Positions 8,627-17,227 of a stretch of 60,377 nt of DNA are shown in pieces. Source of the stretch: Bacteroides sp. (GTDB lineage: Bacteria > Bacillota > Clostridia > Oscillospirales > Ruminococcaceae); contig JAMPHV010000007.1 of NCBI GenBank assembly GCA_023663265.1, positions 1-60,377 on the forward strand. The letters run 5' to 3'. The stretch's first letter is position 1. Each line of letters opens with the position of its first letter. A program made the position numbers and the translations under genes. The notes beneath the pieces were generated by a model that did not search any database, had not been told where the DNA came from, and saw nothing but the letters and a program-made list of their open reading frames with translations.

Positions 8627-10717
8627 ATGAAGATCGGCTATGTTATAAGAAGCCTCTTTTGGGTAATAATTTCCTTTGTGCTGGTGTTTTTGGCAGCGGT
8701 AGAGCTTATGAGGATACAGATAGTTAACGGAGACTACTACGCTTCGCAGAACGAAAGCTTCCGCGAAGCCAACCAGTCCATTTCCGCAGCCAGAGGTCAG
8801 ATATCGGACTCCGACGGAAACGTTATCGTAAGCAACGAAAGCGTTTTCAAGGTGATACTTCAAAGAGCCTTTTTGGCGTCGGGCAGTGAAAACGAGATCA
8901 TAGCCTCGACCATAGAGATACTTGAAAGCTGCGGCGAGGAGTGGACGGACAACGTTCCGATAACCAAGGAGGAGCCTTACGGCTTTACCGCCGTCTCCGA
9001 GGAGGCGTTGGACAAATTCAAGTCGAATATCAACGTCAATGTTGACGCCACAGTTGAAAACTGTCTTAGGGCGTTAGCCGAAAAATACAAGATAGACACC
9101 GAAAGGTACGATCTGAGAACGGTACGGCTTATCTCGGGAGTTCGCTACGAAATGGAACAGAAGGACTTTTCCGACAACAACAGATACATTTTGGCGGAGG
9201 ACGTAGCTCTCGACACGGTGCTGAGATTAAAGGAAAAGGGCTTTATTTTGGCGGGAGTGGATATTTCCGAGGAGCCTAAAAGGATATACGTAAGAGGCGA
9301 CATAGCCCCTCACGTTATCGGCACGGTCGGACCCATTACCTCCGAAGAATACGCCGAAAGCAAGGACTCCGACGGCGGCACGTCCTATACGATAAACGAC
9401 CTTATAGGCAAAACGGGCATAGAATACGGAATGGAAAGCACCCTTAAGGGCACCGACGGCACAAGAACCATCATACGCAGCAGCAGCGGCGAGGTAATAT
9501 CCGACAAAATAACCTCCCCCGTACAGCCGGGAAACAGCCTTAAGCTCACGATAGACAGGGATTTCCAGGAGGACCTGCAAGCCATTCTCGAAAATCAGAT
9601 AAAATGGCTGCACTGGTACAACGATCCGAAGCGCGGAAACGAGTGCGACGGCGGGGCTGTTGTGGTGCTGAACGCCAAAACGGGCGCGGTCCTGGGTATG
9701 GCGAGCTATCCCACCTATAACCTGATAGATTACTCAAACGACCCTCTTGCCGTGCTTAGCGGAGCGGACGGAGCTTCCATGTACAATACGGCGGTGGACG
9801 GGCTTTTCCGTCCCGGCTCGGCGTTTAAGACCATAAACGCCACCGCGGGGCTTATTGAGGGGTATATCAATCATGACACCCCGGGCATCTGCACGGGAAA
9901 ATACGAGTATTACAGCGATTATCAGCCCACCTGCACGGGCTATCATTACGGCTACAACGTGGTGGATTCGCTTTATGTTTCCTGCAACATCTTTTTCTAT
10001 GATCTGGCGAGAAGAATGGGGATAGACACCTTGTCCTCATATGCCGCCAAGTTCGGCTACGGAACAAATTTGGGGCTTGAAATACCCGCGCAGAGCGGAC
10101 AGATGACCACACCCGAAAATTACGAAAGGTCTACCGAGCAGCCCTGGGACGTAGGTCAGGTGCTCCAGGCGGGTATCGGGCAAAGCGCGACGCAGGTAAC
10201 GCCCTTGAATTTGGCGGTCCAGGCGCTGACGCTCGCCAACAACGGCACAAGGCTGCAGCCCTATTTGGTGGACTCGGTTTGGAATTACGACTATACGGAG
10301 CTTGTTTCCGCAACGCAGCCCAAGGTGGTGACGGTCATAGACGACAAGGGCACCAACGCCTTTGAGACCGTGCGCGAGGGTATGATAAAGGTCAGCAAAT
10401 GGTGCACCTGGCCTACCGATTCCTCCAACTGGACCTTTGACTACCTTCCCTACAGCGTGGCGATAAAAACGGGTACCGCGGAAATGGACAATATCGGAAA
10501 ATATTACACCTCGACGGTCATGGGCTACTACCCCGCCGAGGACCCGCAGATCGCTTTCGGCATAGTGCTCAGCAAGGGCGAATACTCGCGCTATATGATA
10601 AGAAACATTATTGATTCTTATTTTTACGACTGTTACCGACCCGATCTTGACGAGGAGGGAAACGTTGTTTCGCCGTGGAAGCGGTGGACGGAGACCGAGA
10701 AAAAGACCGTAAGATAA
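8627..10717 (+). CDS. mrdA: Penicillin-binding protein 2, elongasome transpeptidase
   Basis: A class B PBP of 696 residues that cross-links peptidoglycan during cell elongation, working with MreBCD and RodA. One N-terminal membrane helix (about residues 10-27) is followed by the dimerisation/pedestal domain and a transpeptidase domain. The catalytic triad motifs are present: SxxK as GSAFKT (Ser398, Lys401), SxN as SCN in YVSCNIFF, and KTG as IKTGTAE. The start has GGAA 8-9 bases upstream. It follows mreD after the inverted-repeat element. The usual downstream min genes and rodA are absent here. PBP2 (mrdA) rather than PBP3 (ftsI) is inferred from the mre context. Confidence 0.93.
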   Translation: MKIGYVIRSLFWVIISFVLVFLAAVELMRIQIVNGDYYASQNESFREANQSISAARGQISDSDGNVIVSNESVFKVILQRAFLASGSENEIIASTIEILESCGEEWTDNVPITKEEPYGFTAVSEEALDKFKSNINVNVDATVENCLRALAEKYKIDTERYDLRTVRLISGVRYEMEQKDFSDNNRYILAEDVALDTVLRLKEKGFILAGVDISEEPKRIYVRGDIAPHVIGTVGPITSEEYAESKDSDGGTSYTINDLIGKTGIEYGMESTLKGTDGTRTIIRSSSGEVISDKITSPVQPGNSLKLTIDRDFQEDLQAILENQIKWLHWYNDPKRGNECDGGAVVVLNAKTGAVLGMASYPTYNLIDYSNDPLAVLSGADGASMYNTAVDGLFRPGSAFKTINATAGLIEGYINHDTPGICTGKYEYYSDYQPTCTGYHYGYNVVDSLYVSCNIFFYDLARRMGIDTLSSYAAKFGYGTNLGLEIPAQSGQMTTPENYERSTEQPWDVGQVLQAGIGQSATQVTPLNLAVQALTLANNGTRLQPYLVDSVWNYDYTELVSATQPKVVTVIDDKGTNAFETVREGMIKVSKWCTWPTDSSNWTFDYLPYSVAIKTGTAEMDNIGKYYTSTVMGYYPAEDPQIAFGIVLSKGEYSRYMIRNIIDSYFYDCYRPDLDEEGNVVSPWKRWTETEKKTVR

Positions 10718-11096
10718 GCAGGCAAAGGAAGGCTCGAATAAAAATTACATTTTGAAAAAATTTTTACGGTACCGAATCGAACGGGCTTTCAAAAATTCGA
10801 CGAAAAATTTAAGTTTATCCCCGTTTTTTTGCTTATAAACAAATTTGCTTTTTAAAAATTTGTGAAACATTTGTCAAAACGTTCCAAAAAAGTAACTTTT
10901 TTGTGCAAATTAAACAAACGGACTCCCTTTTAAACAATAAAAATACCAAACTTTGCGTTAAACCAATTAAAGGTCTTTTCATTTGCCAAAAATTATGGTA
11001 TAATACTTTACGTATTGGGGAATTTATTTCATCTCCCCGCAAAGGACGGTTAAGAATCAACGCAAGCTTCCAGAGAAAGATAAAGGAGGGTTTCCA
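10718..11096 (+). other. AT-rich intergenic region with the mgsA promoter
   Basis: A 379-bp stretch after mrdA without a supported gene. It is very AT-rich with runs of A and T. A promoter-like pair, TTTTCA (10976-10981) and TATAAT (10999-11004) with a 17-base spacer, precedes mgsA by about 90 bases. I see no clear terminator for the mre operon. Confidence 0.5.
10976..11004 (+). promoter_or_regulatory. Promoter of mgsA
   Basis: TATAAT at 10999-11004 is perfect. TTTTCA at 10976-10981 matches the -35 consensus in four of six positions at the ideal 17-base spacing. Confidence 0.6.
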
Positions 11097-11495
11097 ATGA
11101 ACATTGCTTTAATAGCGCACGATTCAAAAAAGGAACTTATGGTACAGTTTTGCATAGCTTATTGCGGCATATTGAGCAGACACGAGCTTTGCGCCACGGG
11201 AACGACGGGTAAGCTTGTTGCGGAAGCGACGGGGCTTCATATCCAAAGGTTTCTGAGCGGCTCTCAAGGCGGCGATCAGCAGATATCCGCGCGTATTTCC
11301 TGCAACGAGATAGATATTCTGATGTTTTTCAGAGACCCGATAAACATTAACCACCGCGAGCCTAACGAATCCCATTTGCTGAGACTTTGCGATGTTCACA
11401 ATATACCCGTGGCGACCAACATAGCAACAGCCGAAGCGCTTATACATGCCCTTGAACGCGGCGATCTGGATTGGCGCGAGATCGCGAGAGATTGA
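11097..11495 (+). CDS. mgsA: Methylglyoxal synthase
   Basis: Converts dihydroxyacetone phosphate to methylglyoxal and phosphate, an overflow bypass of glycolysis in the cytoplasm. The 132-residue length fits the family. Recognisable motifs are the N-terminal [10 protein letters not shown], the phosphate-binding ATGTTG loop, and [10 protein letters not shown] with the catalytic aspartate. FFRDP and a conserved histidine ([10 protein letters not shown]) follow. The start has AAAGGAGG about 8 bases upstream. An mgsA gene after the mre/mrd cluster is a familiar arrangement in Clostridia, although the usual min genes and rodA are missing. Confidence 0.95.
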   Translation: MNIALIAHDSKKELMVQFCIAYCGILSRHELCATGTTGKLVAEATGLHIQRFLSGSQGGDQQISARISCNEIDILMFFRDPININHREPNESHLLRLCDVHNIPVATNIATAEALIHALERGDLDWREIARD

Positions 11496-11541
11496 TTCTC
11501 AAGCTAAACCGTTAAATTTTACGATATTTTTAGTTTGAGAA
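11496..11541 (+). terminator. Possible terminator hairpin after mgsA
   Basis: The sequence directly after the mgsA stop can fold: TCTCAAGCTAAA pairs with TTTAGTTTGAGA (one G-T pair). A strong T-run is lacking, so the terminator role is uncertain. Confidence 0.4.
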
Positions 11542-11665
11542 CGTATTATATATCAAAGCGGTTATCCGTATGACGTCGGTCTCTCGGGTATGAGGCGCAG
11601 ACAATAAAAGCTTTTTCGATTTTTTCATTTTTAAAATCTCCTAATTGCACTTATTTTATTTAAGC

Positions 11666-11722
11666 GCCCCGTTGCCTTACGGTCACGGGGCAAATTTTTG
11701 CGGTGCGGACTTTGACGTCCGC
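11666..11722 (+). promoter_or_regulatory. Two-hairpin leader upstream of hisS
   Basis: A GCCCCGT/ACGGGGC hairpin (11666-11691) followed by AAATTTTTG resembles an intrinsic terminator. A second perfect hairpin, GCGGAC-TTTGAC-GTCCGC (11705-11722), sits just before the hisS ribosome-binding site. The T-box signature GGGTGGNACCGCG is absent, so this is not a recognisable tRNA-sensing T-box. It may be an attenuator or simply the end of an upstream transcript. Confidence 0.45.
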
Positions 11723-11740
11723 CGAGAAAGGAACCTGCCA

Positions 11741-13021
11741 ATGGATATTGTTACAAAAGCGCCGAGAGGCACGGAGGACAAGCTTCCGTCACAAATGAAC
11801 AAGTGGCACACCGTCGAAAGGATCGCGGCGCAGATCGCCGAGGCATACGGCTGCAAGGAAATAAGAACGCCCACCTTCGAGCACACGGAGCTGTTCCAAA
11901 GAGGCGTGGGCGGCACCACCGACGTTGTACAAAAGGAAATGTATACCTTTAACGACAAAAAGGGAAGAAGCATAACCCTAAAGCCCGAGGGCACCGCGGG
12001 GGCGGTAAGAGCCGCTCTTGAAAACGGGCTTTTGAACGAGGCTCTTCCTCTTAAGCTTTACTATCTCACAAAATGCTTCCGCTACGAGGCGCCTCAAAGC
12101 GGAAGACTGCGCGAATTTAATCAGTTCGGCGTGGAAATTTTCGGCGCGGGCTCTCCCGTCAGCGACGCTGAGGTCATCTGTATGGCGGACGATATTTTTA
12201 AATTCCTTGAGCTTAAGGATATCGACCTTGAAATAAACAGCATAGGCTGCCCCAAATGCAGAGCCGAATACCAGCAGGCGCTTCGGGATTATTATCGGCA
12301 GTATGAGGACCGCCTTTGCGACACCTGCAAGGAAAGGCTGAAAAAGAACCCTATGCGGCTTTTGGACTGCAAAAGCGAGATATGCCGCGAGTTTTCCAAG
12401 GAAGCGCCGATAATATTGGATTATCTCTGCGAGGACTGTGAAAATCACTTTGCGTCGGTAAAAAAGGCTCTGGACGAAATGAGAGTGAAATATACGATAA
12501 ATCCGCGGATCGTAAGAGGACTGGATTATTACACAAACACGGTCTTCGAGTTTATCAGCGACAGCTGCGGAGCGCAAAGCGCAGTCTGCGCGGGCGGACG
12601 CTATAACGGACTTGTGGAGGAGATCGGCGGAAAAGCGGTGCCCGGGCTCGGCTTTGCAATGGGCTTGGAGCGTATACTTATGGTAATGGACGCGCAGAAC
12701 GCCGACTATGAGCTCGCAAAGCGCTGCGACCTGTTTATAGCGGGCACGGACGAAAATTCCTCTTTGTGTGCGCTGTCTCTTGTGAGACAGCTTCGCGGGT
12801 ACGGTTTTTGGGCGGAGTGCGATATAGCCGGCAGAAGCCTAAAGGCGCAGATGAAGTACGCCGACAAGCTCGGAGCCGCTTTTAGTATGGTAATAGGCGA
12901 AAACGAGATACAGAGCGGCAAGGCGGAGCTTAAGAATATGAAAACGGGAGAGAAGCTGACCGTAGGCATAGGCGACAAATTTGCCGAGAATATCAATTCT
13001 GTTTTAATGGGTGTGGAATAA
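11741..13021 (+). CDS. hisS: Histidyl-tRNA synthetase
   Basis: Class II synthetase that charges tRNA-His in the cytoplasm. ATG 11741 (426 residues, start MDIVTKAPRGTED) matches the family N terminus and has GAAAGGAA 9 bases upstream. An upstream extension in frame would run through the leader hairpins and is rejected. Motif 1 lies near PTFEHTELFQRG and motif 2 near RYEAPQSGRLREFNQF. The histidine-specific signature appears as RGLDYYTNTVFEF, and motif 3 as GLGFAMGLERI. The C-terminal anticodon-binding domain covers about residues 325-426. A Cys-rich insertion (CPKCRAEY, CDTCKERL, CEDCENHF) is a normal feature of bacterial HisRS. No aspS follows, unlike in many Firmicutes. Confidence 0.97.
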   Translation: MDIVTKAPRGTEDKLPSQMNKWHTVERIAAQIAEAYGCKEIRTPTFEHTELFQRGVGGTTDVVQKEMYTFNDKKGRSITLKPEGTAGAVRAALENGLLNEALPLKLYYLTKCFRYEAPQSGRLREFNQFGVEIFGAGSPVSDAEVICMADDIFKFLELKDIDLEINSIGCPKCRAEYQQALRDYYRQYEDRLCDTCKERLKKNPMRLLDCKSEICREFSKEAPIILDYLCEDCENHFASVKKALDEMRVKYTINPRIVRGLDYYTNTVFEFISDSCGAQSAVCAGGRYNGLVEEIGGKAVPGLGFAMGLERILMVMDAQNADYELAKRCDLFIAGTDENSSLCALSLVRQLRGYGFWAECDIAGRSLKAQMKYADKLGAAFSMVIGENEIQSGKAELKNMKTGEKLTVGIGDKFAENINSVLMGVE

Positions 13022-13033
13022 AACAAGCAAATG

Positions 13034-14617
13034 TCAATATATCAGCCTGTATAGCTCTGCGTTTCCCCTTTTCCCCGCCTTATCGGCTGCCCCCATATAT
13101 AAAAGTATCTCAAGCATAAGCCTTGCGTCGGTGGGTTTTACGCAGCCTTGGAATTCGCTTACGGTGAACTCCTCGGGCAGACCGTCATGCGGCGGGATAA
13201 GCGCGCCGTAATCGGAAGGCTTTTCAAGATATATCTCCCGTCTCAGCTTCAGCGGCGTCTTGGTATAGGCGCCTCTTTTTCTTCTCCTGCCGGTTTTTTC
13301 GGAAACATAGTTGACCCGCTCCACGTCCAGCTCGGCAATGCAGACGGTCAGGTTCGGATCGGTCAGAAAGCTTTTTATCCTGTACAGCTCCAAAAAAAGA
13401 CCGCTCAGACTGTTATTGTATCTGAACCCGCCCTCCCGCAGCACCTCTCCGCTCGTATCGCTTGCGGCGATGACCCTTGTGCGCTTTTCCAGGGGGTAAA
13501 CCACCGTAACGTGACAAACCGACAGCATGACCTCCAGCTTTTTGACAAGCTTTTTAAAATTGGCGGTCTGTATTTCAAAAATGCCGTTTTCGGCGACTAT
13601 ATCGGCGTAAAAGCTGCCTATTTTCGCCTCTTGGTCAAATTCGTCGGAATAGTAATTCTTTAAAGCCGAGTGGATACATTTTTCGTTCAGCGTGCCTATA
13701 TTGGTTTTTTCCCTTGCCTTTGCTTTTTCAACCGCCGCTTGAAAGCGTTCGCCGTCGGGCTGAACGATAACGCTTTCGTGAGGCTTGTATTCAAATACCG
13801 CTGCACGCTCCCTTTCAATAAAAACAGGCACGCTGATATTTTCATTGCTGCCGATAACCGACGTGGCTATTGCCTTTAACTCGTCTACGGCATTAGAAAC
13901 CGCATAGCACCTGTCGCTCACCTTAAACATGGATATATCGTTCGTATTGTCTCCGAAGCAAACGGTCTCATCTGCGCCCAGCATCTCCTTTAGCTGCAAT
14001 ACCGCGTTGGATTTTGACGCTTTTGAGGAGAAAACCTCGTACCAAAGCTCGTTTTTATGGTATACATCAAAATAGCTGTTTGTCTCGAAACCCTTTTCCC
14101 TTGAAAAAACCTCCGCTCTCACCTTATCGGGCAAAACAGTGTTTATAAAGGTAAAATAATGTATATCGCCCCGAAATAATTCCTTATAATCACTGCAGGG
14201 GCGCAGGGTATTATCCTTTCCTCTGTCGCTGATATAGGTCTTTATCCTGTCGGTTTTGCCCTCTAAATAGCTTACCCGCTGAACGCCGTCCACAAAAGCG
14301 TAGACCAAGGGCGTTTCGCCGTATTCCTCTATTACGCGCAGCGCTTCTGCGGTCTGACCCTCGGCAAAGCCGTTAAGCTTTATTACCTCGCCGCTTTTTC
14401 CGTCCGCTATTATTACCCCGTTCATTGTTATAACGGGCAAGGCTATCTCCGCCTTTTGCATTATAAAGCCAGCGCTTTGAAACCTTCGTGCGGTGGCGTA
14501 GGAAATCAGCGCCCCGCCGCTTGAGAGTCTTTTTATCATTTCGGCGGCTCTGTCCTTAAGACCCGCTTTATTTGTAAGCAGAGTGCCGTCCAGATCGGTT
14601 ATGTAAAGAGTTTTCAT
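13034..14617 (-). CDS. HAD (Cof-type) phosphatase fused to a nuclease-like unknown domain
   Basis: A 527-residue two-part protein. Residues 1 to about 265 form a Cof-type HAD hydrolase: nucleophile motif DLDGT near residue 8, motif II T in SYATAR, and the distal metal-binding motif GDNTNDISMF. Such enzymes dephosphorylate sugar phosphates or nucleotides. Residues from about 300 to the end form a separate domain beginning TLNEKCIHSALKNYY. Its core, IGSFYADIV-AENG-IFEIQT, has an acidic pattern resembling a PD-(D/E)xK nuclease fold; that resemblance is my inference. Standalone proteins with this second domain are known to me only as hypothetical. Convergent with hisS, 12 bp from its stop, with no obvious terminator between. 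The start has a GGA-rich site upstream. Confidence 0.8.
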   Translation of the reverse strand: MKTLYITDLDGTLLTNKAGLKDRAAEMIKRLSSGGALISYATARRFQSAGFIMQKAEIALPVITMNGVIIADGKSGEVIKLNGFAEGQTAEALRVIEEYGETPLVYAFVDGVQRVSYLEGKTDRIKTYISDRGKDNTLRPCSDYKELFRGDIHYFTFINTVLPDKVRAEVFSREKGFETNSYFDVYHKNELWYEVFSSKASKSNAVLQLKEMLGADETVCFGDNTNDISMFKVSDRCYAVSNAVDELKAIATSVIGSNENISVPVFIERERAAVFEYKPHESVIVQPDGERFQAAVEKAKAREKTNIGTLNEKCIHSALKNYYSDEFDQEAKIGSFYADIVAENGIFEIQTANFKKLVKKLEVMLSVCHVTVVYPLEKRTRVIAASDTSGEVLREGGFRYNNSLSGLFLELYRIKSFLTDPNLTVCIAELDVERVNYVSEKTGRRRKRGAYTKTPLKLRREIYLEKPSDYGALIPPHDGLPEEFTVSEFQGCVKPTDARLMLEILLYMGAADKAGKRGNAELYRLIY

Positions 14618-14750
14618 TTTTCCTCCGTTTCGGTCGGACCGTATACCGTATTATGAAATCATTCTTGTGCAATTATATTATATCAAAGATGTCGTCATCT
14701 TGTCAAACGGAGAAATTTTTTATAAAATTTGATAAAATTAAAATTCCCCC

Positions 14751-14779
14751 TTGCAATTCGCGTTAATTTGTGATATGAT
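14751..14779 (+). promoter_or_regulatory. Promoter of the aminotransferase gene
   Basis: TTGCAA (14751-14756) and TATGAT (14774-14779) with a 17-base spacer lie about 38 bases upstream of the chosen start codon. Confidence 0.65.
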
Positions 14780-14816
14780 TATTTAGTATTTGAACGGGGA
14801 AGGAATGATGTGTAAA

Positions 14817-15998
14817 ATGAACGCGTTTTCTTACAGAATTTCGGGCGTACAGCCTTCGGCTATAAGGGAGATACTGAAATTCACCGCAGACCCCGACGTT
14901 ATCAGCTTTGCGGCGGGCAACCCCGCTCCCGAGGCCTTTCCCGTCGAAGAGGTGCGCCGTATCAGCGACGATATTCTGAGAGAGGAGCCAATAGCCGCCT
15001 TGCAGTACTCCATAACCGAGGGATATCCCAAGCTTCGCGATCGGCTCAAGAGGGATATGGCAAAAAAGGGCAACTTTAAAGAAAACGAAGAGGACCTTAT
15101 CATCACAAGCGGGGCGCAGCAGGCGATAGAGACCTGCGCCAAAATATTCTGCAACGAGGGCGAAACGATCATTTGCGAAAAAAACTCGTTTATAGGCTCT
15201 CTGAACGCCTTTCGCTCATATAACGCAAAGCTGGTGGGAGTCGAGACCGACAACGACGGAATGCTGCCCGAAATGCTCGAAAAGGCGTTAAAGGAAAACC
15301 CCCGCACCGCTTTTATTTACATAATCCCGAATTTTCAGAATCCCATGGGAATAACCACCTCTCTTGAACGCCGAAAGGCTGTTTTGGAGCTTGCCTATAA
15401 GTACAACGTTCTGATAGTGGAGGACAACCCCTACGGCGAGCTTCGCTTTGCGGGGATAGACGTTCCCGATATCAAGTCAATGGACACAAGAGGGCACGTT
15501 ATTTATGCGGGAAGCTTTTCAAAGGTCCTGTCCCCGGGGCTTCGCGTAGGCTATATGATCGCCTCGAAAAGTGTGATAGGAAAAGCGACGGTCGCGCTTC
15601 AAACCTCTACGGTGCACACCAATATATGGGCGCAGATGGTGGCTTACCGATTTATTACCGAGGTGAATTTTGAGGAGCATTTGGAAAGGCTCCGCGAAAT
15701 ATACAAGAGAAAGTGCAGCCTAATGCTCAACAGTCTGAAATTCGGTATGCCAATGTCCATAAGCTTCACCGAGCCCGAGGGCGGTCTGTTTATTTGGGGT
15801 ACTCTTCCCCGCGGAGATATGAACGCCTTCTGTAAAGCCGCTGTTGCGGAAAAGGTGGCGGTGGTGCCGGGGAACGCTTTTCTGATGAATGAAAAGGAAA
15901 TATCCCACAGCTTTAGGCTCAACTTCTCCACGCCCACCGACGAGCAGATAGAAAAGGGCGTCGAAATATTGTCCAAGGTCGCCAAAACCATGTTTTAA
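14817..15998 (+). CDS. PLP-dependent aminotransferase of the 2-aminoadipate/aromatic type (class I)
   Basis: A 393-residue fold-type I aminotransferase that moves an amino group between an amino acid and a 2-oxo acid. The PLP lysine lies in SFSKVLSPGLRVGY. Upstream cofactor contacts are in IITSGAQQAIE, IPNFQNPMG and VEDNPYGELRF. It resembles the aminotransferase part of MocR regulators and LysN/ARO8 enzymes but has no helix-turn-helix. ATG 14817 gives an AAGGA site at 12 bases; ATG 14808 is possible but only 3 bases from that site. It is followed by trpS with a 105-bp gap. The actual substrate cannot be read from the sequence. Confidence 0.88.
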   Translation: MNAFSYRISGVQPSAIREILKFTADPDVISFAAGNPAPEAFPVEEVRRISDDILREEPIAALQYSITEGYPKLRDRLKRDMAKKGNFKENEEDLIITSGAQQAIETCAKIFCNEGETIICEKNSFIGSLNAFRSYNAKLVGVETDNDGMLPEMLEKALKENPRTAFIYIIPNFQNPMGITTSLERRKAVLELAYKYNVLIVEDNPYGELRFAGIDVPDIKSMDTRGHVIYAGSFSKVLSPGLRVGYMIASKSVIGKATVALQTSTVHTNIWAQMVAYRFITEVNFEEHLERLREIYKRKCSLMLNSLKFGMPMSISFTEPEGGLFIWGTLPRGDMNAFCKAAVAEKVAVVPGNAFLMNEKEISHSFRLNFSTPTDEQIEKGVEILSKVAKTMF

Positions 15999-16103
15999 AC
16001 CAAAATTTTCAAAGGAAAAAGCTTAAGATGTAAAAACAAATTCGCTACCCCTCGGCAGCGCCGTTACCGCCGCCGTTAATATAAAATGTAAAGGAAAAGC
16101 ACA

Positions 16104-17105
16104 ATGGAAGAAACAAGAAAAAAACGCATATTCAGCGGTATCCAGCCCACCAATACGCCCCATTTGGGCAACTATTTGGGAGCCTTGAAAAACTGGCATA
16201 AGCTTCAGGAGGAGTACGACTGCGCTTACAGCATCGTGGACCTTCACGCCATAACGGTAAGACAGGACCCTCTTAAGCTCCGCCGCCAGATCTCTGAAAG
16301 CTATGCGCTTTTGCTTGCCATCGGCATCGACCCCGATAGGTCCATAGTGTTTGTCCAGGGGCATAATCCCGCTCACGCTCAGTTAAGCTGGATCTTGTCG
16401 TGCTATACTCAGTTCGGCGAGCTTAGCCGCATGACCCAGTTTAAGGACAAATCCCAAAAGCACCCCGAGAACATTAACGCGGGCTTGTTTACCTATCCCG
16501 TTTTAATGGCTGCCGATATCCTGCTGTATCAGGCGGACGTCGTGCCTGTGGGAATTGACCAAAAGCAGCATTTGGAGCTTACAAGAAATATCGCCGAAAG
16601 ATTCAACAATCTTTACGGCGAGACCTTTACCGTTCCCGAGCCCTATATCACAAAGTCCACCGAGAAAATAATGTCATTGGCGGACCCCTCCAAAAAAATG
16701 TCGAAGTCCGACGAGAACCCCAACGCGACTGTGCTCATTCTTGACGACCGTGACGTCATTATGCGCAAGTTTAAGCGCGCGGTCACCGACAGCGGCTGCG
16801 AGATAAAAAGAGGAGAGGGCAAGGAAGGTATCGAAAATCTTATGTCCGTTTACGGCGCCGTTACCGGAAAGACATTTGAGAATATTGAAAAGGAATTTGA
16901 AGGAAAAGGCTACGGAGATTTTAAGACAGCCGTCGGAGAAACGGTTGCCGACTCGCTTTTGCCTATGCAGGAGGAGTATAAAAGGATAATCGCCGACAAG
17001 GCGTATCTTGAAAAATGCATGAAGGAGGGGGCTGAAAAAGCCTATGCCGCTTCACGCAGGACCCTGCAAAAGGTAAACAAGAGAGTAGGCTTTATCAACC
17101 TTTAA
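16104..17105 (+). CDS. trpS: Tryptophanyl-tRNA synthetase
   Basis: Class I synthetase charging tRNA-Trp. It has 333 residues, normal for the compact bacterial form. The HIGH-equivalent lies in PTNTPHLGNYLGAL and the KMSKS loop in KKMSKSDENP. The Trp/ATP-site segment around QADVVPVGIDQKQHLEL is typical of the family. Start: AAAGGAAAAG about 6 bases before ATG. The upstream gap (15999-16103) shows no T-box. A terminator hairpin follows at 17160-17192. Confidence 0.97.
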   Translation: MEETRKKRIFSGIQPTNTPHLGNYLGALKNWHKLQEEYDCAYSIVDLHAITVRQDPLKLRRQISESYALLLAIGIDPDRSIVFVQGHNPAHAQLSWILSCYTQFGELSRMTQFKDKSQKHPENINAGLFTYPVLMAADILLYQADVVPVGIDQKQHLELTRNIAERFNNLYGETFTVPEPYITKSTEKIMSLADPSKKMSKSDENPNATVLILDDRDVIMRKFKRAVTDSGCEIKRGEGKEGIENLMSVYGAVTGKTFENIEKEFEGKGYGDFKTAVGETVADSLLPMQEEYKRIIADKAYLEKCMKEGAEKAYAASRRTLQKVNKRVGFINL

Positions 17106-17159
17106 TGCGCTGCATATAAAGGTCGGACAAGCTTATCCCAAAAAAGCGCAAATCTTCGG

Positions 17160-17192
17160 GCATAGCCGTATTACCTGCGGCTGTGCTTTTTT
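17160..17192 (+). terminator. Terminator after trpS
   Basis: A 9-bp stem GCATAGCCG/CGGCTGTGC (one G-T pair) with a 9-base loop is followed by six Ts, 54 bases after the trpS stop. The next gene begins 35 bases later and probably needs its own promoter or read-through. Confidence 0.7.
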
Positions 17193-17227
17193 ATGCGGTA
17201 ATTCGCCTGATAACGAAAGGAGAGAGA

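Noticed and set aside
11496..11740. T-box riboswitch before hisS
   Set aside because: The invariant T-box core (GGGTGGNACCGCG) and specifier loop are not present.
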